A stretch of 40,992 bases of DNA from Azonexus sp. Lineage in GTDB: Bacteria > Pseudomonadota > Gammaproteobacteria > Burkholderiales > Rhodocyclaceae. Within the stretch, counting starts at the first letter, position 1. Each line of letters opens with the position of its first letter. The position numbers and the translations under genes were made by a program. Location: positions 1 through 40,992 of the forward strand of contig JAUYEI010000011.1 of the NCBI GenBank assembly GCA_030691385.1, given 5' to 3'. The notes under the pieces were generated by a model. That model had not been told where the DNA came from, made no database searches, and was given only the letters and a program-made list of their open reading frames with translations. This document shows positions 16,120-24,588 of the stretch, piece by piece.

Positions 16120-18012
16120 ATGGCGACGTACAAAGAGTTTCACCAGTATTCGATTGAAAAGCCGAATGAGTTCTGGACCGAGCAGGCCCAGCTCGTCGAT
16201 TGGAAGGAGCCGTTCACCCAGGTGTGCGACTATTCCCGCCCGCCGTTTGCCAAATGGTTCGTCGGCGGCAAGACCAATCTTTGTCACAACGCGGTTGACC
16301 GTCATGCGGCCAAGCGTCCGAACGATCGTGCGCTGATTTTCGTGTCGACCGAAACCGACGAGGAAACGGTCTACAGCTTTGCCGAACTGCAGCGAGAAAT
16401 CGAACGCATGGCGGCGATTTACCAGAGCCTCGGCGTCAAGAAGGGCGACCGTGTCCTGATCTATATGCCGATGATCGCCCAGGCGACCTTCGCCATCCTG
16501 GCCGCCACCCGCATCGGCGCCATCCACTCGGTCGTTTTCGGCGGCTTTGCCTCCGGTTCGCTGGCCACCCGTATCGACGATGCCAAGCCGGTGCTGATCG
16601 TTTCTTCCGATGCCGGCATGCGCGGCGGCAAGGCCGTTCCCTACAAGCATCTGCTTGATGAGGCGATCGAACTGGCCGAACACAAGCCGGCCAAGGTGCT
16701 CATGGTCGACCGTGGTCTGGACAAGGCTTTCAACAAGGTCGCCGGTCGCGATGTCGACTACGCCACCGAGCGCGCCAAGTTCATGGATGCCCAGGTGCCG
16801 TGCGAATGGCTGGAATCGTCCGAGCCTTCCTACATTCTTTACACCTCGGGCACGACCGGCAAACCGAAGGGCGTGCAGCGCGACACCGGCGGTTACGCCG
16901 TGGCGCTGGCTTCGTCGATGAAGCATATCTACTGCGGCGGCGAAGGCGAAACCTACTTCTCTACTTCCGACATCGGCTGGGTGGTCGGTCACTCCTACAT
17001 CATCTACGGCCCGCTGATTGCCGGCATGGCCACCGTGATGTACGAAGGCACGCCGCTGCGTCCGGATGCCGGTATCTGGTGGAAGATCGTCGAGAAGTAC
17101 AAGGTCAACGTCATGTTCTCGGCGCCGACGGCCGCCCGCGTGCTGAAAAAGCAGGACCCGGCCTTCATGCACAAGTACGACCTGTCGTCGCTCAAGCACA
17201 TCTTCATGGCCGGCGAGCCGCTCGACCAGCCGACCCACGAGTGGTTCATGACCGAATTGCAAAAACCGGTCATCGACAACTACTGGCAGACCGAAACCGG
17301 CTGGCCGATGCTGGCTGCCTTGCCCGGTGTTGAAAACACGCCGATCAAGTACGGTTCGCCGAGCTTCCCGGTCTACGGCTACAACCTGCAGATCTTCCGC
17401 GAAGACGGTTCGGTCTGCGGTGCCAACGAGAAGGGTATCGCTGCGGTTATTCCGCCGCTGCCGCCGGGCTGCTTGTCCACCGTCTGGGGCCAGGACGACC
17501 GTTTTGTCAGCACCTACTTCACGCTGTTCAAGGAGCCGCTGGTTTATTCCTCCTACGACTGGGCGATCAAGGATGAAGACGGTTACTTCACCATCCTCGG
17601 CCGCACCGATGACGTGATCAACGTCGCCGGTCACCGTCTGGGCACCCGTGAAATCGAGGAAGCGATCCAGAACCACGCGGCGATTGCCGAAGTGGCCGTG
17701 GTTGGTGTCGAAGACAAGCTCAAGGGACAGGTGCCGATGGCTTTCGCTGTCGTCAAGGACGCTTCCAGAGTGGCAACTCCCGAGCTGGTCAAGGCGCTGG
17801 AGAAGGAAGTGTTTGGTACGGTCGACAGCATTCTCGGTGCCATTGGCCGTCCGGCCCGCGTGCACTTCGTGACCGGTCTGCCCAAGACCCGTTCCGGCAA
17901 GATGCTGCGCCGCTCGCTGCAGGCGCTGGCCGAAGGCCGTGATCCGGGCGATCTGACGACCATCGACGACCCTTCGACGCTGGAGCAGATCAAGAGCGCG
18001 CTGGCCAGCTAG
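16120..18012 (+). CDS. prpE: propionate--CoA ligase PrpE
   Basis: A 630-residue acyl-CoA synthetase from ATG 16120 (AGAGGGA upstream). ATP-binding loop YTSGTTGKPKG at residues 241-251; adenylation motifs YWQTETGWP, GRTDDVINVAGHR; and the C-terminal acylatable Lys in KTRSGKMLRR. The N-terminal YKEFHQYSIEKPNEFW and the overall length match PrpE rather than Acs. It converts propionate (and, in characterised relatives, acrylate) to the CoA thioester. With acuI upstream it could route acrylate to propionyl-CoA. Confidence 0.92.
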   Translation: MATYKEFHQYSIEKPNEFWTEQAQLVDWKEPFTQVCDYSRPPFAKWFVGGKTNLCHNAVDRHAAKRPNDRALIFVSTETDEETVYSFAELQREIERMAAIYQSLGVKKGDRVLIYMPMIAQATFAILAATRIGAIHSVVFGGFASGSLATRIDDAKPVLIVSSDAGMRGGKAVPYKHLLDEAIELAEHKPAKVLMVDRGLDKAFNKVAGRDVDYATERAKFMDAQVPCEWLESSEPSYILYTSGTTGKPKGVQRDTGGYAVALASSMKHIYCGGEGETYFSTSDIGWVVGHSYIIYGPLIAGMATVMYEGTPLRPDAGIWWKIVEKYKVNVMFSAPTAARVLKKQDPAFMHKYDLSSLKHIFMAGEPLDQPTHEWFMTELQKPVIDNYWQTETGWPMLAALPGVENTPIKYGSPSFPVYGYNLQIFREDGSVCGANEKGIAAVIPPLPPGCLSTVWGQDDRFVSTYFTLFKEPLVYSSYDWAIKDEDGYFTILGRTDDVINVAGHRLGTREIEEAIQNHAAIAEVAVVGVEDKLKGQVPMAFAVVKDASRVATPELVKALEKEVFGTVDSILGAIGRPARVHFVTGLPKTRSGKMLRRSLQALAEGRDPGDLTTIDDPSTLEQIKSALAS

Positions 18013-18034
18013 GCTTCGTTCTTGCCGCAACAAG

Positions 18035-18064
18035 CCCGCCGATGAAAACCGGCGGGTTTTTTTG
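18035..18064 (+). terminator. Rho-independent terminator of prpE
   Basis: The stem CCCGCCG / CGGCGGG with an 8-base loop is followed by seven T, 22 bp after the prpE stop. Confidence 0.88.
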
Positions 18065-18071
18065 TGCCCGG

Positions 18072-18108
18072 GATTTCAATTTTGGCCATTTTTTCCGGTT
18101 GACCGTGG
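18072..18108 (-). repeat. dispersed ~37-bp repeat, copy D (intergenic)
   Basis: On the minus strand it reads CCACGGTCAACCGG, AAAAAATGGCC, AAAATTGAAATC. It differs from copy A by a single base over about 36 bp and lies between the prpE terminator and ppx. It is the only copy in this orientation. Confidence 0.8.
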
Positions 18109-18209
18109 AAGTCTGGCCCATTGACGGCGTTTGCTCCGTCGTCACAATCCGGCCATGGTGCAGGTGGTAGAATGCCCGCCAATTCAAGCATTCTGTGGCT
18201 TTACCAAAA

Positions 18210-19712
18210 ATGATTTACGAAACCGTTGCCGCCGTTGATCTGGGCTCCAACAGCTTCCGTCTGCAGGTCGGGCGGGTGGTCGAGAACCAGATTTACACGC
18301 TGGATTCCATGAAAGAGCCGGTGCGTCTGGCCTCCGGACTGATGCCGGACAAGCGCCTCGATGTGGCGGCCCAGGCGCGTGCGCTGGATGCGTTGCGCCG
18401 CTTTGGTGAGCGCCTGGCCGGACTGGATCGCGGGGCAGTCCGCGCCGTGGCGACCAACACGCTGCGCATTGCCAAGAATGCCTTCGAGTTCCTGCCGCAG
18501 GCCGAGGAGGCGCTCGGTTTTCCCATCGAAATCATCGCCGGTCGCGAAGAGGCGCGCCTGATCTACATCGGCGCCTCGCATTCCTTGCCGTCGGCGGCGC
18601 ACAAGCGCCTGGTCATCGACATCGGCGGCGGCTCGACCGAATTCATCATCGGCAAACGGCACGACCCGCAGCTTATGGAATCGTTGTACATGGGCTGCGT
18701 CAGCTACACGATGCGCTTTTTCCCGGATCGCCGGATCGACCGCAAACGCCTGCGTGAGGCGCAGGTGGCGGCGGCCAAGGAAATCGAGTTGATCGCCGCC
18801 GATTACCAGCGTCTGGGCTGGAAGGAAGCTGTTGGTTCATCGGGTTCGGCGCGGGCGATCGCCGATGTGCTCGAACTGAATGGCATGAATCCGAACGGCG
18901 AAAGCGGCATCACGCGCATCGGGCTGGAAAAGCTGTGCAATCTGCTTATCAAGGCCGGTTCGGCCGAAGCGCTTGATCTGCCCGGGGTCAGGGGCGACCG
19001 CCTGCCGGTTTTTCCGGGCGGGGTGGCCATCATGTCGGCGATTTTCGAAGAGCTCAATATTGAAAAAATGTCCTACGCCGATGGCGCCTTGCGCCTGGGC
19101 GTGCTCTACGACCTGCTCGGTCGCTTTCATCATCACGACATGCGCGATTCGACCGTGGCCCAGTTCCGCCGGCGCTATCAGGTCGAAGGCGATCAGGTCG
19201 AACGTGTCGAAGCGACGGCGCTTTCGGCGCTGACCCAGTTGTTCGACGGCTCGCCAAGCGAGGTCGACGTCCAGTTCCTGTCGTGGGCCTGCCGTGTGCA
19301 TGAAATCGGTATTTCCGTCGCCCATAACGCCTATCACAAGCACGGCGCCTACATTCTGACCTATGCCGATATGCCCGGTTTTTCCAAGAAGGATCAGGCG
19401 CGGCTGGCCATGCTGGTTCTTGGCCATCGCGGCAAACTCGAGAAGCTGGGAGCGATTCCCGCCGCCGACAGCGCCTGGGACCTGATCTTCTGCCTGCGCC
19501 TGGCCGTGCTGCTCCACCGCACGCGTGACGACCGGGCGATCCCTGCCTGGCGCGCCAGTCGGAGCGACAACGGATTCATCATCGAACTGCCGGCCGACTG
19601 GCTGGCGGCCAATCCGTGGACAGCCGCTGCCTTCGGCGAAGAGGCTACGGTCTGGAAGCAGCTTGGGCGGGACTACATCCTTCAGTCGAAACCGACGAGG
19701 AAAGTCGCGTGA
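18210..19712 (+). CDS. ppx: exopolyphosphatase Ppx/GppA
   Basis: About 500 residues. N-terminal actin-like ATPase fold: AAVDLGSNSFRLQVG near residues 6-20, VATNTLRIAKN, the catalytic Glu in IAGREEARLIY and DIGGGSTEFIIG at about 137-148. The C-terminal part has an HD-like helical domain (HEIGISVAHNAYHKHGAYIL), as in the long Ppx forms. It removes terminal phosphate from polyphosphate, or acts on pppGpp. ATG 18210 is chosen over an in-frame GTG at 18195; neither has a clear ribosome site, so the start is uncertain. The mlaE start overlaps its stop (GTGA). Confidence 0.92.
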   Translation: MIYETVAAVDLGSNSFRLQVGRVVENQIYTLDSMKEPVRLASGLMPDKRLDVAAQARALDALRRFGERLAGLDRGAVRAVATNTLRIAKNAFEFLPQAEEALGFPIEIIAGREEARLIYIGASHSLPSAAHKRLVIDIGGGSTEFIIGKRHDPQLMESLYMGCVSYTMRFFPDRRIDRKRLREAQVAAAKEIELIAADYQRLGWKEAVGSSGSARAIADVLELNGMNPNGESGITRIGLEKLCNLLIKAGSAEALDLPGVRGDRLPVFPGGVAIMSAIFEELNIEKMSYADGALRLGVLYDLLGRFHHHDMRDSTVAQFRRRYQVEGDQVERVEATALSALTQLFDGSPSEVDVQFLSWACRVHEIGISVAHNAYHKHGAYILTYADMPGFSKKDQARLAMLVLGHRGKLEKLGAIPAADSAWDLIFCLRLAVLLHRTRDDRAIPAWRASRSDNGFIIELPADWLAANPWTAAAFGEEATVWKQLGRDYILQSKPTRKVA

Positions 19713-20809
19713 GTGAATCCCCGCGCTTGCTGGTCGAGCCGGGGAGAGTGGTGCTGTCCGGCAGATGGACGCTGGCCGAAATGCTGCCGCAATTGCCGGC
19801 CTTGCAGACCGATCTGGCGGCTTGTTCGAGCCGCATCGAACAGTGGGATTTGTCGGCCGTAACGCGACTTGATAGCGCCGCGGCCGTGCTGCTGTGGCGC
19901 GCCTGGGGGGCAAAGTGGCCGGCTAAGCTGGTGGCTGGCGAATTGCATCGGCAAGCTCTCCAGCGGGTTGCCGAATTGCCGCGCGAGATTCCCGAGCAGG
20001 CCAGGCCACGCGTGCACTTGCCCGAGCTGCTCGGTGCCTTGCTGCTCAAGGCCATAATCAATTTGCGCGGCATGATCGCCCTGTTTGGCCAGTTGCTGCT
20101 CGACGTGGCCTACCTTGCCCGCCATCCACAGGATGTGCCATGGAAGGAATTCACCGCCAACGTTTACAAGGCGGGGGCGCAGGCGCTGGCCGTCACGGCG
20201 CTGGTCGGTTTCCTGATCGGGGTGACGATCAGTTATCTGTCGGCGCTGCAGCTCAAGAGCTTTGGCGCCGACCTGTTCATCGTCAATATCCTCGGCATCT
20301 CGATCATTCGCGAACTGGGGCCGGTGCTCGTCGCCGTGCTGGTGGCCGGGCGCTCCGGTTCGGCGATGACGGCGCAGATCGGCGTGATGCGGGTGACCGA
20401 GGAAATCGACGTGCTGTCGACGATGGGTATTTCGCGCAGCATCCGTGTCGTTTTACCCAAGATTTTCGGGTTGACCGTAGCAATGCCCTTGCTCGTGCTA
20501 TGGACCTCGGCCGTGGCGCTTTTTGGCGGCATGCTGGCCGCGCTGCTCCAACTTGACCTGTCACTGATCTATTTTCTCGACAACCTGCCGCGCGCCGTGC
20601 CGGTATCCAATCTCGTCATCGGCCTGAGCAAGGGCGTCGTGTTCGGCTTTGTCATCGCCGTCGTGGCCTGCCACTTCGGCCTGCACGTCAAACCCAATAC
20701 CGAAAGCCTGTCTGCCAACACGACCAGTGCCGTGGTGACGGCGATTACCACGGTCATTCTCTTCGACGCCATTTTCGCCGTGTTCACCCGGAACATTGGT
20801 GTGCCCTGA
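19709..20809 (+). CDS. mlaE: MlaE-type lipid ABC permease with N-terminal STAS-like domain
   Basis: A 366-residue protein starting at GTG 19709, overlapping the ppx stop, with GAGGAA upstream. Residues about 1-95 form an STAS/MlaB-like domain (IEQWDLSAVTRLDSAAAVLL). The rest is an MlaE permease: LVGFLIGVTISYLSALQLKS, IIRELGPVLVAVLVAGRSGS and ITTVILFDAIFAVF. In the E. coli Mla system the STAS protein MlaB is separate; here it is fused. It moves phospholipid or other lipids between inner and outer membrane with MlaF, MlaD and the lipoprotein downstream. Confidence 0.9.
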   Translation: MSESPRLLVEPGRVVLSGRWTLAEMLPQLPALQTDLAACSSRIEQWDLSAVTRLDSAAAVLLWRAWGAKWPAKLVAGELHRQALQRVAELPREIPEQARPRVHLPELLGALLLKAIINLRGMIALFGQLLLDVAYLARHPQDVPWKEFTANVYKAGAQALAVTALVGFLIGVTISYLSALQLKSFGADLFIVNILGISIIRELGPVLVAVLVAGRSGSAMTAQIGVMRVTEEIDVLSTMGISRSIRVVLPKIFGLTVAMPLLVLWTSAVALFGGMLAALLQLDLSLIYFLDNLPRAVPVSNLVIGLSKGVVFGFVIAVVACHFGLHVKPNTESLSANTTSAVVTAITTVILFDAIFAVFTRNIGVP

Positions 20810-20811
20810 CC

Positions 20812-21567
20812 ATGAGCCAGTCACCCGTCATTGAGCTGAATGGTGTCGGCGCCAGTTTTCGTGGGAGGGTTGTCCATCGCGATCTCTCCTTGCGGGTGGA
20901 GTCGGGCCAGATTGTCGGCTTGCTCGGCGGTTCGGGCAGTGGCAAGACCACCTTGTTGCGCGAAATACTCGGCCTGCTGCGGCCGGAGTCGGGCAGCGTC
21001 CGGCTGTTTGGCGTCGATCTCAATGAGCCCGACGTCCGGATGCAGCGCAATCTGCGCCGGCGCCTCGGCATGCTCTTTCAGCACGGTGCCCTGTTTTCGG
21101 CCTTGTCGGTTTTCGACAACATCGCCTTCCCGCTGCACGAACTGCGTTGTCTCGATGCCGACTGGATTCGCCGGCTGGTCCACCTCAAACTGGCCATGGT
21201 TGGCCTCGAGCCCGCGCACGGCAAACTGATGCCGGCCGAACTCTCCGGCGGTATGGTCAAACGTGTGGCGCTGGCTCGTGCCCTGGCGCTGGAGCCCGAA
21301 CTGCTGCTGCTCGACGAGCCGACCGCCGGCCTCGACCCCGACCGCAGTCAGAATTTCGTCGAGCTGGTCGGCGATCTGCAGCGCGAGCTCGGGCTGACCG
21401 TCGTCATGGTCACCCACGACCTCAATACCCTGGCTGGCCTGGCCACCCATGTTGCCGTGCTGGCCGATCATCACATCATCGCCTTCGGCCCGAAAGCCGA
21501 GGTCATGACGGTCGATCATCCTTTTGTTACCGGCTTTTTTGGCGCAGACCGCCGGAAGCTGCTTTAA
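20812..21567 (+). CDS. mlaF: Mla-type ABC transporter ATP-binding protein
   Basis: A 251-residue ABC ATPase: Walker A GGSGSGKTT, Q-loop in MLFQHGALFSALSV, signature LSGGMVKRVALARAL, Walker B LLLLDEPTAGLDPD and H-loop VTHD. LSGGM and the HGALFSALSVFDNIAFP wording are characteristic of the MlaF/Mkl group. Starts 2 bp after mlaE. Confidence 0.93.
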   Translation: MSQSPVIELNGVGASFRGRVVHRDLSLRVESGQIVGLLGGSGSGKTTLLREILGLLRPESGSVRLFGVDLNEPDVRMQRNLRRRLGMLFQHGALFSALSVFDNIAFPLHELRCLDADWIRRLVHLKLAMVGLEPAHGKLMPAELSGGMVKRVALARALALEPELLLLDEPTAGLDPDRSQNFVELVGDLQRELGLTVVMVTHDLNTLAGLATHVAVLADHHIIAFGPKAEVMTVDHPFVTGFFGADRRKLL

Positions 21568-21576
21568 TTGGCATCC

Positions 21577-22503
21577 ATGGAAAACAAGTCCTACGCCTTC
21601 GCTGCCGGTCTCTTTGCGCTACTCCTCGGAGCGGCAGCCTTGGTGGCCATCTACTGGCTGAGCGGCAGCAAGGATTCGGCGCACGATTATATCGTCGTCA
21701 CCAAACAGAATATCGGCGGCCTGAACCCGCAGGCGCAGGTGCGTTATCGTGGCATCCGCGTCGGCAAGGTTAGCGATATCCGCCTCGACCCGGAGGACTA
21801 CAGCAACATTCTGGTGACCATTTCGGTCAATGACGACGTGCCGCTGACCAAAGGCACGGTGGCCAAACTGAACTATCAGGGAGTCACCGGTCTGGCCCAC
21901 ATCCTCCTCCTCGAAACCGGCAAGGATACCGAAGCGCTCGTGCCCAACGACGAGCAGCCGCCGCGCATCACGATGATTCCTTCCTTGCTCGAAGAGCTCG
22001 GTGAAACCGGCATGGCCACGCTCAAGCAGGCCCGGCAGATGATGGTCAGCGCCAACGCCATGCTCGACGACGAGAATCGCGCTCACCTGAAAGCCACGCT
22101 GGTCAATCTCGAAGCAGCCTCCGGCAACATGAAACCGGTTCTCGAAAACCTCAACACGACGCTCCTGCAAGTGAAGAAACTGCTCGACGATCGCAATATC
22201 AGGAATCTGTCGCAAGCCGCCGGTGAAGTTCAGCCCCTGCTCGCCGATACCCGCATCCTGATCGGCAAGATGCAGGTGGCGACCGACAAGCTTGATGTGG
22301 CCATCGGCGATGCTTCAGCCGGTGGGACATCGGCGCTGATGCCCCGCCTCAACGAACTGGCGACCGATTTCTCGTTGACTTCGCGCCAGTTGAGCCGCGT
22401 TCTGCGCGTTCTTGAAGATACGCCACAGGGCCTGGTCTTCGGTGCGCCGGCCCAGGTTCCCGGTCCGGGCGAAGCCGGTTTCAACCCGGCCAGGGAGAGA
22501 TAA
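21577..22503 (+). CDS. mlaD: MlaD/Mce-family periplasmic lipid-binding subunit
   Basis: A 308-residue protein: an N-terminal transmembrane anchor (FAAGLFALLLGAAALVAIYW), one Mce domain at about residues 38-115 (GGLNPQAQVRYRGIRVGKV, TKGTVAKLNYQGVTGLAHI), then a long helical tail (MLDDENRAHLKATLVNLEAA, with NLNTTLLQVKKLLDD). It should form a hexameric ring on the permease. ATG 21577 is preferred to an in-frame TTG at 21568, directly after the mlaF stop. Confidence 0.9.
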   Translation: MENKSYAFAAGLFALLLGAAALVAIYWLSGSKDSAHDYIVVTKQNIGGLNPQAQVRYRGIRVGKVSDIRLDPEDYSNILVTISVNDDVPLTKGTVAKLNYQGVTGLAHILLLETGKDTEALVPNDEQPPRITMIPSLLEELGETGMATLKQARQMMVSANAMLDDENRAHLKATLVNLEAASGNMKPVLENLNTTLLQVKKLLDDRNIRNLSQAAGEVQPLLADTRILIGKMQVATDKLDVAIGDASAGGTSALMPRLNELATDFSLTSRQLSRVLRVLEDTPQGLVFGAPAQVPGPGEAGFNPARER

Positions 22504-22504
22504 G

Positions 22505-23098
22505 ATGCGCAGGCTGCTTACCTTGTTGTCTTGCTGCCTGCTTTCAGCCTGTTTTACAGGTGGCAAGCGTGGCGGCGATAGTCCCCTGGCGATTTACGAC
22601 TTCGGCACCGCTCCGGCCAGCCTGCTGGCGACCCCGCGCAAACAGCCCTTGGCGCTCGAGGTTCGGGCGCCGCTATGGTTCGACTCGCAGGGTATCGATT
22701 ATCGGCTGGCTTACGTCGACGTCGCCCGTTTACGCGAGTACGCCCGGGCGCGCTGGGCCGGGCCGCCGGCGCAAATGATCCAGCAGCGACTGATGCAGCA
22801 ACTCGATTATTCGATGGCGGGACAGGGCCAGACCCCTTGTGTCCTGCGGGTCGAAATTACCGAGTTCAGCCAGGTATTCGTTTCCCCGGAAAGCAGCAAG
22901 GGGGTTCTGCAAGGCCGCGCCGTTCTGCTCGATCGCGCGCGCCGGCAGGTGGCCGAACTCGGCCTGCGCATCGAAAAGCCAGCGGCAAGCCAGGATGCGC
23001 GTGGCGGTGTAGCCGCCCTGTCGGCGACGGTGGAGCAACTGGCCGCGGATTTGCTTGCCTGGGAGCAAGACCAAGGCGCAAGCGCTTGTTCCAGCTAG
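22505..23098 (+). CDS. ABC-type transport auxiliary lipoprotein (PqiC-like)
   Basis: A 197-residue protein with a lipoprotein signal (LLTLLSCCLLSACF; the Cys of LSAC is the likely lipidated residue). The mature protein has the ABC_trans_aux pattern: IYDFGTAPA, LALEVRAPLWFDSQGIDYRL, ARWAGPPAQMIQQRLMQQL and a closing helix VEQLAADLLAWEQ. Such lipoproteins are thought to work with Mce transporters at the outer membrane. The stop overlaps the stop of the convergent tetR in the palindrome CAGCTAGCTG. Confidence 0.85.
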   Translation: MRRLLTLLSCCLLSACFTGGKRGGDSPLAIYDFGTAPASLLATPRKQPLALEVRAPLWFDSQGIDYRLAYVDVARLREYARARWAGPPAQMIQQRLMQQLDYSMAGQGQTPCVLRVEITEFSQVFVSPESSKGVLQGRAVLLDRARRQVAELGLRIEKPAASQDARGGVAALSATVEQLAADLLAWEQDQGASACSS

Positions 23099-23718
23099 CT
23101 GGAAATGATGCGCTCGGCGATGCGTTGCTTGAGATCAGCCAGGTTGTCGTCGAAGTGCGTGTAATGCATGAGCGACAGGCCGAAGACGCAGGCATAGAGC
23201 AACAGGCTGCGGCTCTTGGCTTCGGCATCCGACATGCCGGCGGCGACGAACAACTTTCGCGTGCATTCAAGGCGATAGAGATCGACTGACTCGACGACTG
23301 CCGCGGCCTGCGGGTCATGCCGCGCCCAGTCGCGGACGGCCAGTTCGATCGACATGCCCTTGCGGTTCCGACTGGCGCCATACACTTCGATGGCGTAATG
23401 CAATTGCTGGCTTTCTTGTCCTGCAGCCACGGACGTGGTTTTCTCGATGTCGCGGATCCGCCCGATTTTCCATTGCTCGAGCACGGCATCGAGTAGCGCC
23501 TGCCTGTCCTTGAAATGCCAGTAGAAGCTGCCTTTGGTAACGCCGCAACGCTTGGCCAGCACTTCGACCCGCAAGCCGCTGATCCCTTCGCGGGCCAGCA
23601 CGTCGATAGCCTCATCCACCCAGCGTTCCGGGTCGAGTTGGGTGCGCGCGACGGCAGCCCGCTTGCGGGGTTTTACGGATGAGGATTTAATCAAGGGCTT
23701 GACAGGTTTGTTTTCCAT
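23095..23718 (-). CDS. TetR-family transcriptional regulator
   Basis: A 207-residue protein. Its N-terminal helix-turn-helix reads ISGLRVEVLAKRCGVTKGSF followed by YWHFKDRQALLDAVLEQW (about residues 47-85). The all-helical C-terminal ligand domain has no assigned ligand. It is divergent from etfBA across a 115-bp gap that holds two matching palindromes, one covering its own start codon. Autorepression plus control of etfBA is likely. The effector is plausibly an acyl-CoA, by analogy with TetR regulators of fatty acid genes; this is inference. Confidence 0.88.
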   Translation of the reverse strand: MENKPVKPLIKSSSVKPRKRAAVARTQLDPERWVDEAIDVLAREGISGLRVEVLAKRCGVTKGSFYWHFKDRQALLDAVLEQWKIGRIRDIEKTTSVAAGQESQQLHYAIEVYGASRNRKGMSIELAVRDWARHDPQAAAVVESVDLYRLECTRKLFVAAGMSDAEAKSRSLLLYACVFGLSLMHYTHFDDNLADLKQRIAERIISS

Positions 23719-23731
23719 ACGCTACCGTATG
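23716..23731. promoter_or_regulatory. candidate TetR operator 1
   Basis: CATAC-GCTACC-GTATG, an inverted repeat that overlaps the tetR start codon (CAT, 23716-23718). Confidence 0.7.
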
Positions 23732-23736
23732 CTTTT

Positions 23737-23754
23737 CCATACGACACAGTATGG
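23737..23754. promoter_or_regulatory. candidate TetR operator 2
   Basis: CCATAC-GACACA-GTATGG has the same arms as operator 1. The centres are 22 bp apart, about two helical turns, as expected for two repressor dimers on one face of the DNA. Confidence 0.7.
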
Positions 23755-23833
23755 TCATTGTGCTGATTGAGTGATCGTCTGTCAAACGGGCGACAGTAAT
23801 TCGAAAAATTGAACCGAGTAAAAGGAGAGGTGT

Positions 23834-24586
23834 GTGAAGATTCTCGTACCCGTAAAACGCGTCGTTGATTACAACGTCAAGGTCCGCGTCAAGGCCGATG
23901 GTACCGGTGTTGACCTGGCCAACGTCAAGATGAGCATGAACCCCTTCGACGAAATCGCCATCGAAGAAGCCGTGCGCCTCAAGGAAGCCGGCATCGCCAC
24001 CGAAGTCATCGCCGTCAGTTGCGGCGTCGCCGCCTGCCAGGAGACGCTGCGCACCGCCATGGCCATCGGTGCCGACCGTGGCATCCTCGTCGATTGTGGC
24101 GATACGGAAATCCAGCCGCTGGCCGTCGCCAAGCTCCTCAAGGCCCTCTGCGACAAGGAACAACCGCAACTCGTCATCTGCGGCAAACAAGCCATCGACG
24201 ACGACGCCAACCAGACCGGCCAGATGCTCGCCGCCCTGCAAGGCTGGCCACAAGCCACCTTCGCCTCCAAGGTCGTCATCGCTGGTGGTAAAGCGACGGT
24301 CACCCGCGAAATCGACGGCGGCCTCGAAACCCTCGAGATCAACCTGCCGGCCGTCGTCTCCACCGACCTGCGCCTCAACGAACCGCGCTACGCCACCCTG
24401 CCCAACATCATGAAAGCCAAGAAAAAGCCGCTCGACACCGTCAAGCCGGCCGAGCTTGGCGTCGACGTCACCCCGCGCCTGAGCACCCTCAAGGTCGCCG
24501 AACCGGCCAGGCGCAGCCCCGGCATCCGCGTTGCCGACGTCGCCGAACTCGTCAACAAACTCAAGAACGAAGCCAAGGTGATCTGA
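23834..24586 (+). CDS. etfB: electron transfer flavoprotein subunit beta
   Basis: A 250-residue protein from GTG 23834 with a strong ribosome site (AGGAGAGG). EtfB hallmarks: [49 protein letters not shown] and [18 protein letters not shown], the AMP-binding region. With EtfA it accepts electrons from acyl-CoA dehydrogenases and passes them to ETF:quinone oxidoreductase. Its repressor candidate is divergent upstream, and an acyl-CoA dehydrogenase lies 3.5 kb downstream. Confidence 0.95.
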   Translation: MKILVPVKRVVDYNVKVRVKADGTGVDLANVKMSMNPFDEIAIEEAVRLKEAGIATEVIAVSCGVAACQETLRTAMAIGADRGILVDCGDTEIQPLAVAKLLKALCDKEQPQLVICGKQAIDDDANQTGQMLAALQGWPQATFASKVVIAGGKATVTREIDGGLETLEINLPAVVSTDLRLNEPRYATLPNIMKAKKKPLDTVKPAELGVDVTPRLSTLKVAEPARRSPGIRVADVAELVNKLKNEAKVI

Positions 24587-24588
24587 TC

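Noticed and set aside
16102..18033. 643-codon open frame antisense to prpE
   Set aside because: It is the complementary shadow of a GC-rich coding sequence; the plus strand has full acyl-CoA synthetase motifs, and the antisense product has none.
20461..20500. TTTTCGGGTTGACCGTAG, resembling the left end of the dispersed repeat
   Set aside because: Only the GGTTGACCGT part matches; the A-rich right half is missing, and the residues are ordinary conserved MlaE sequence.
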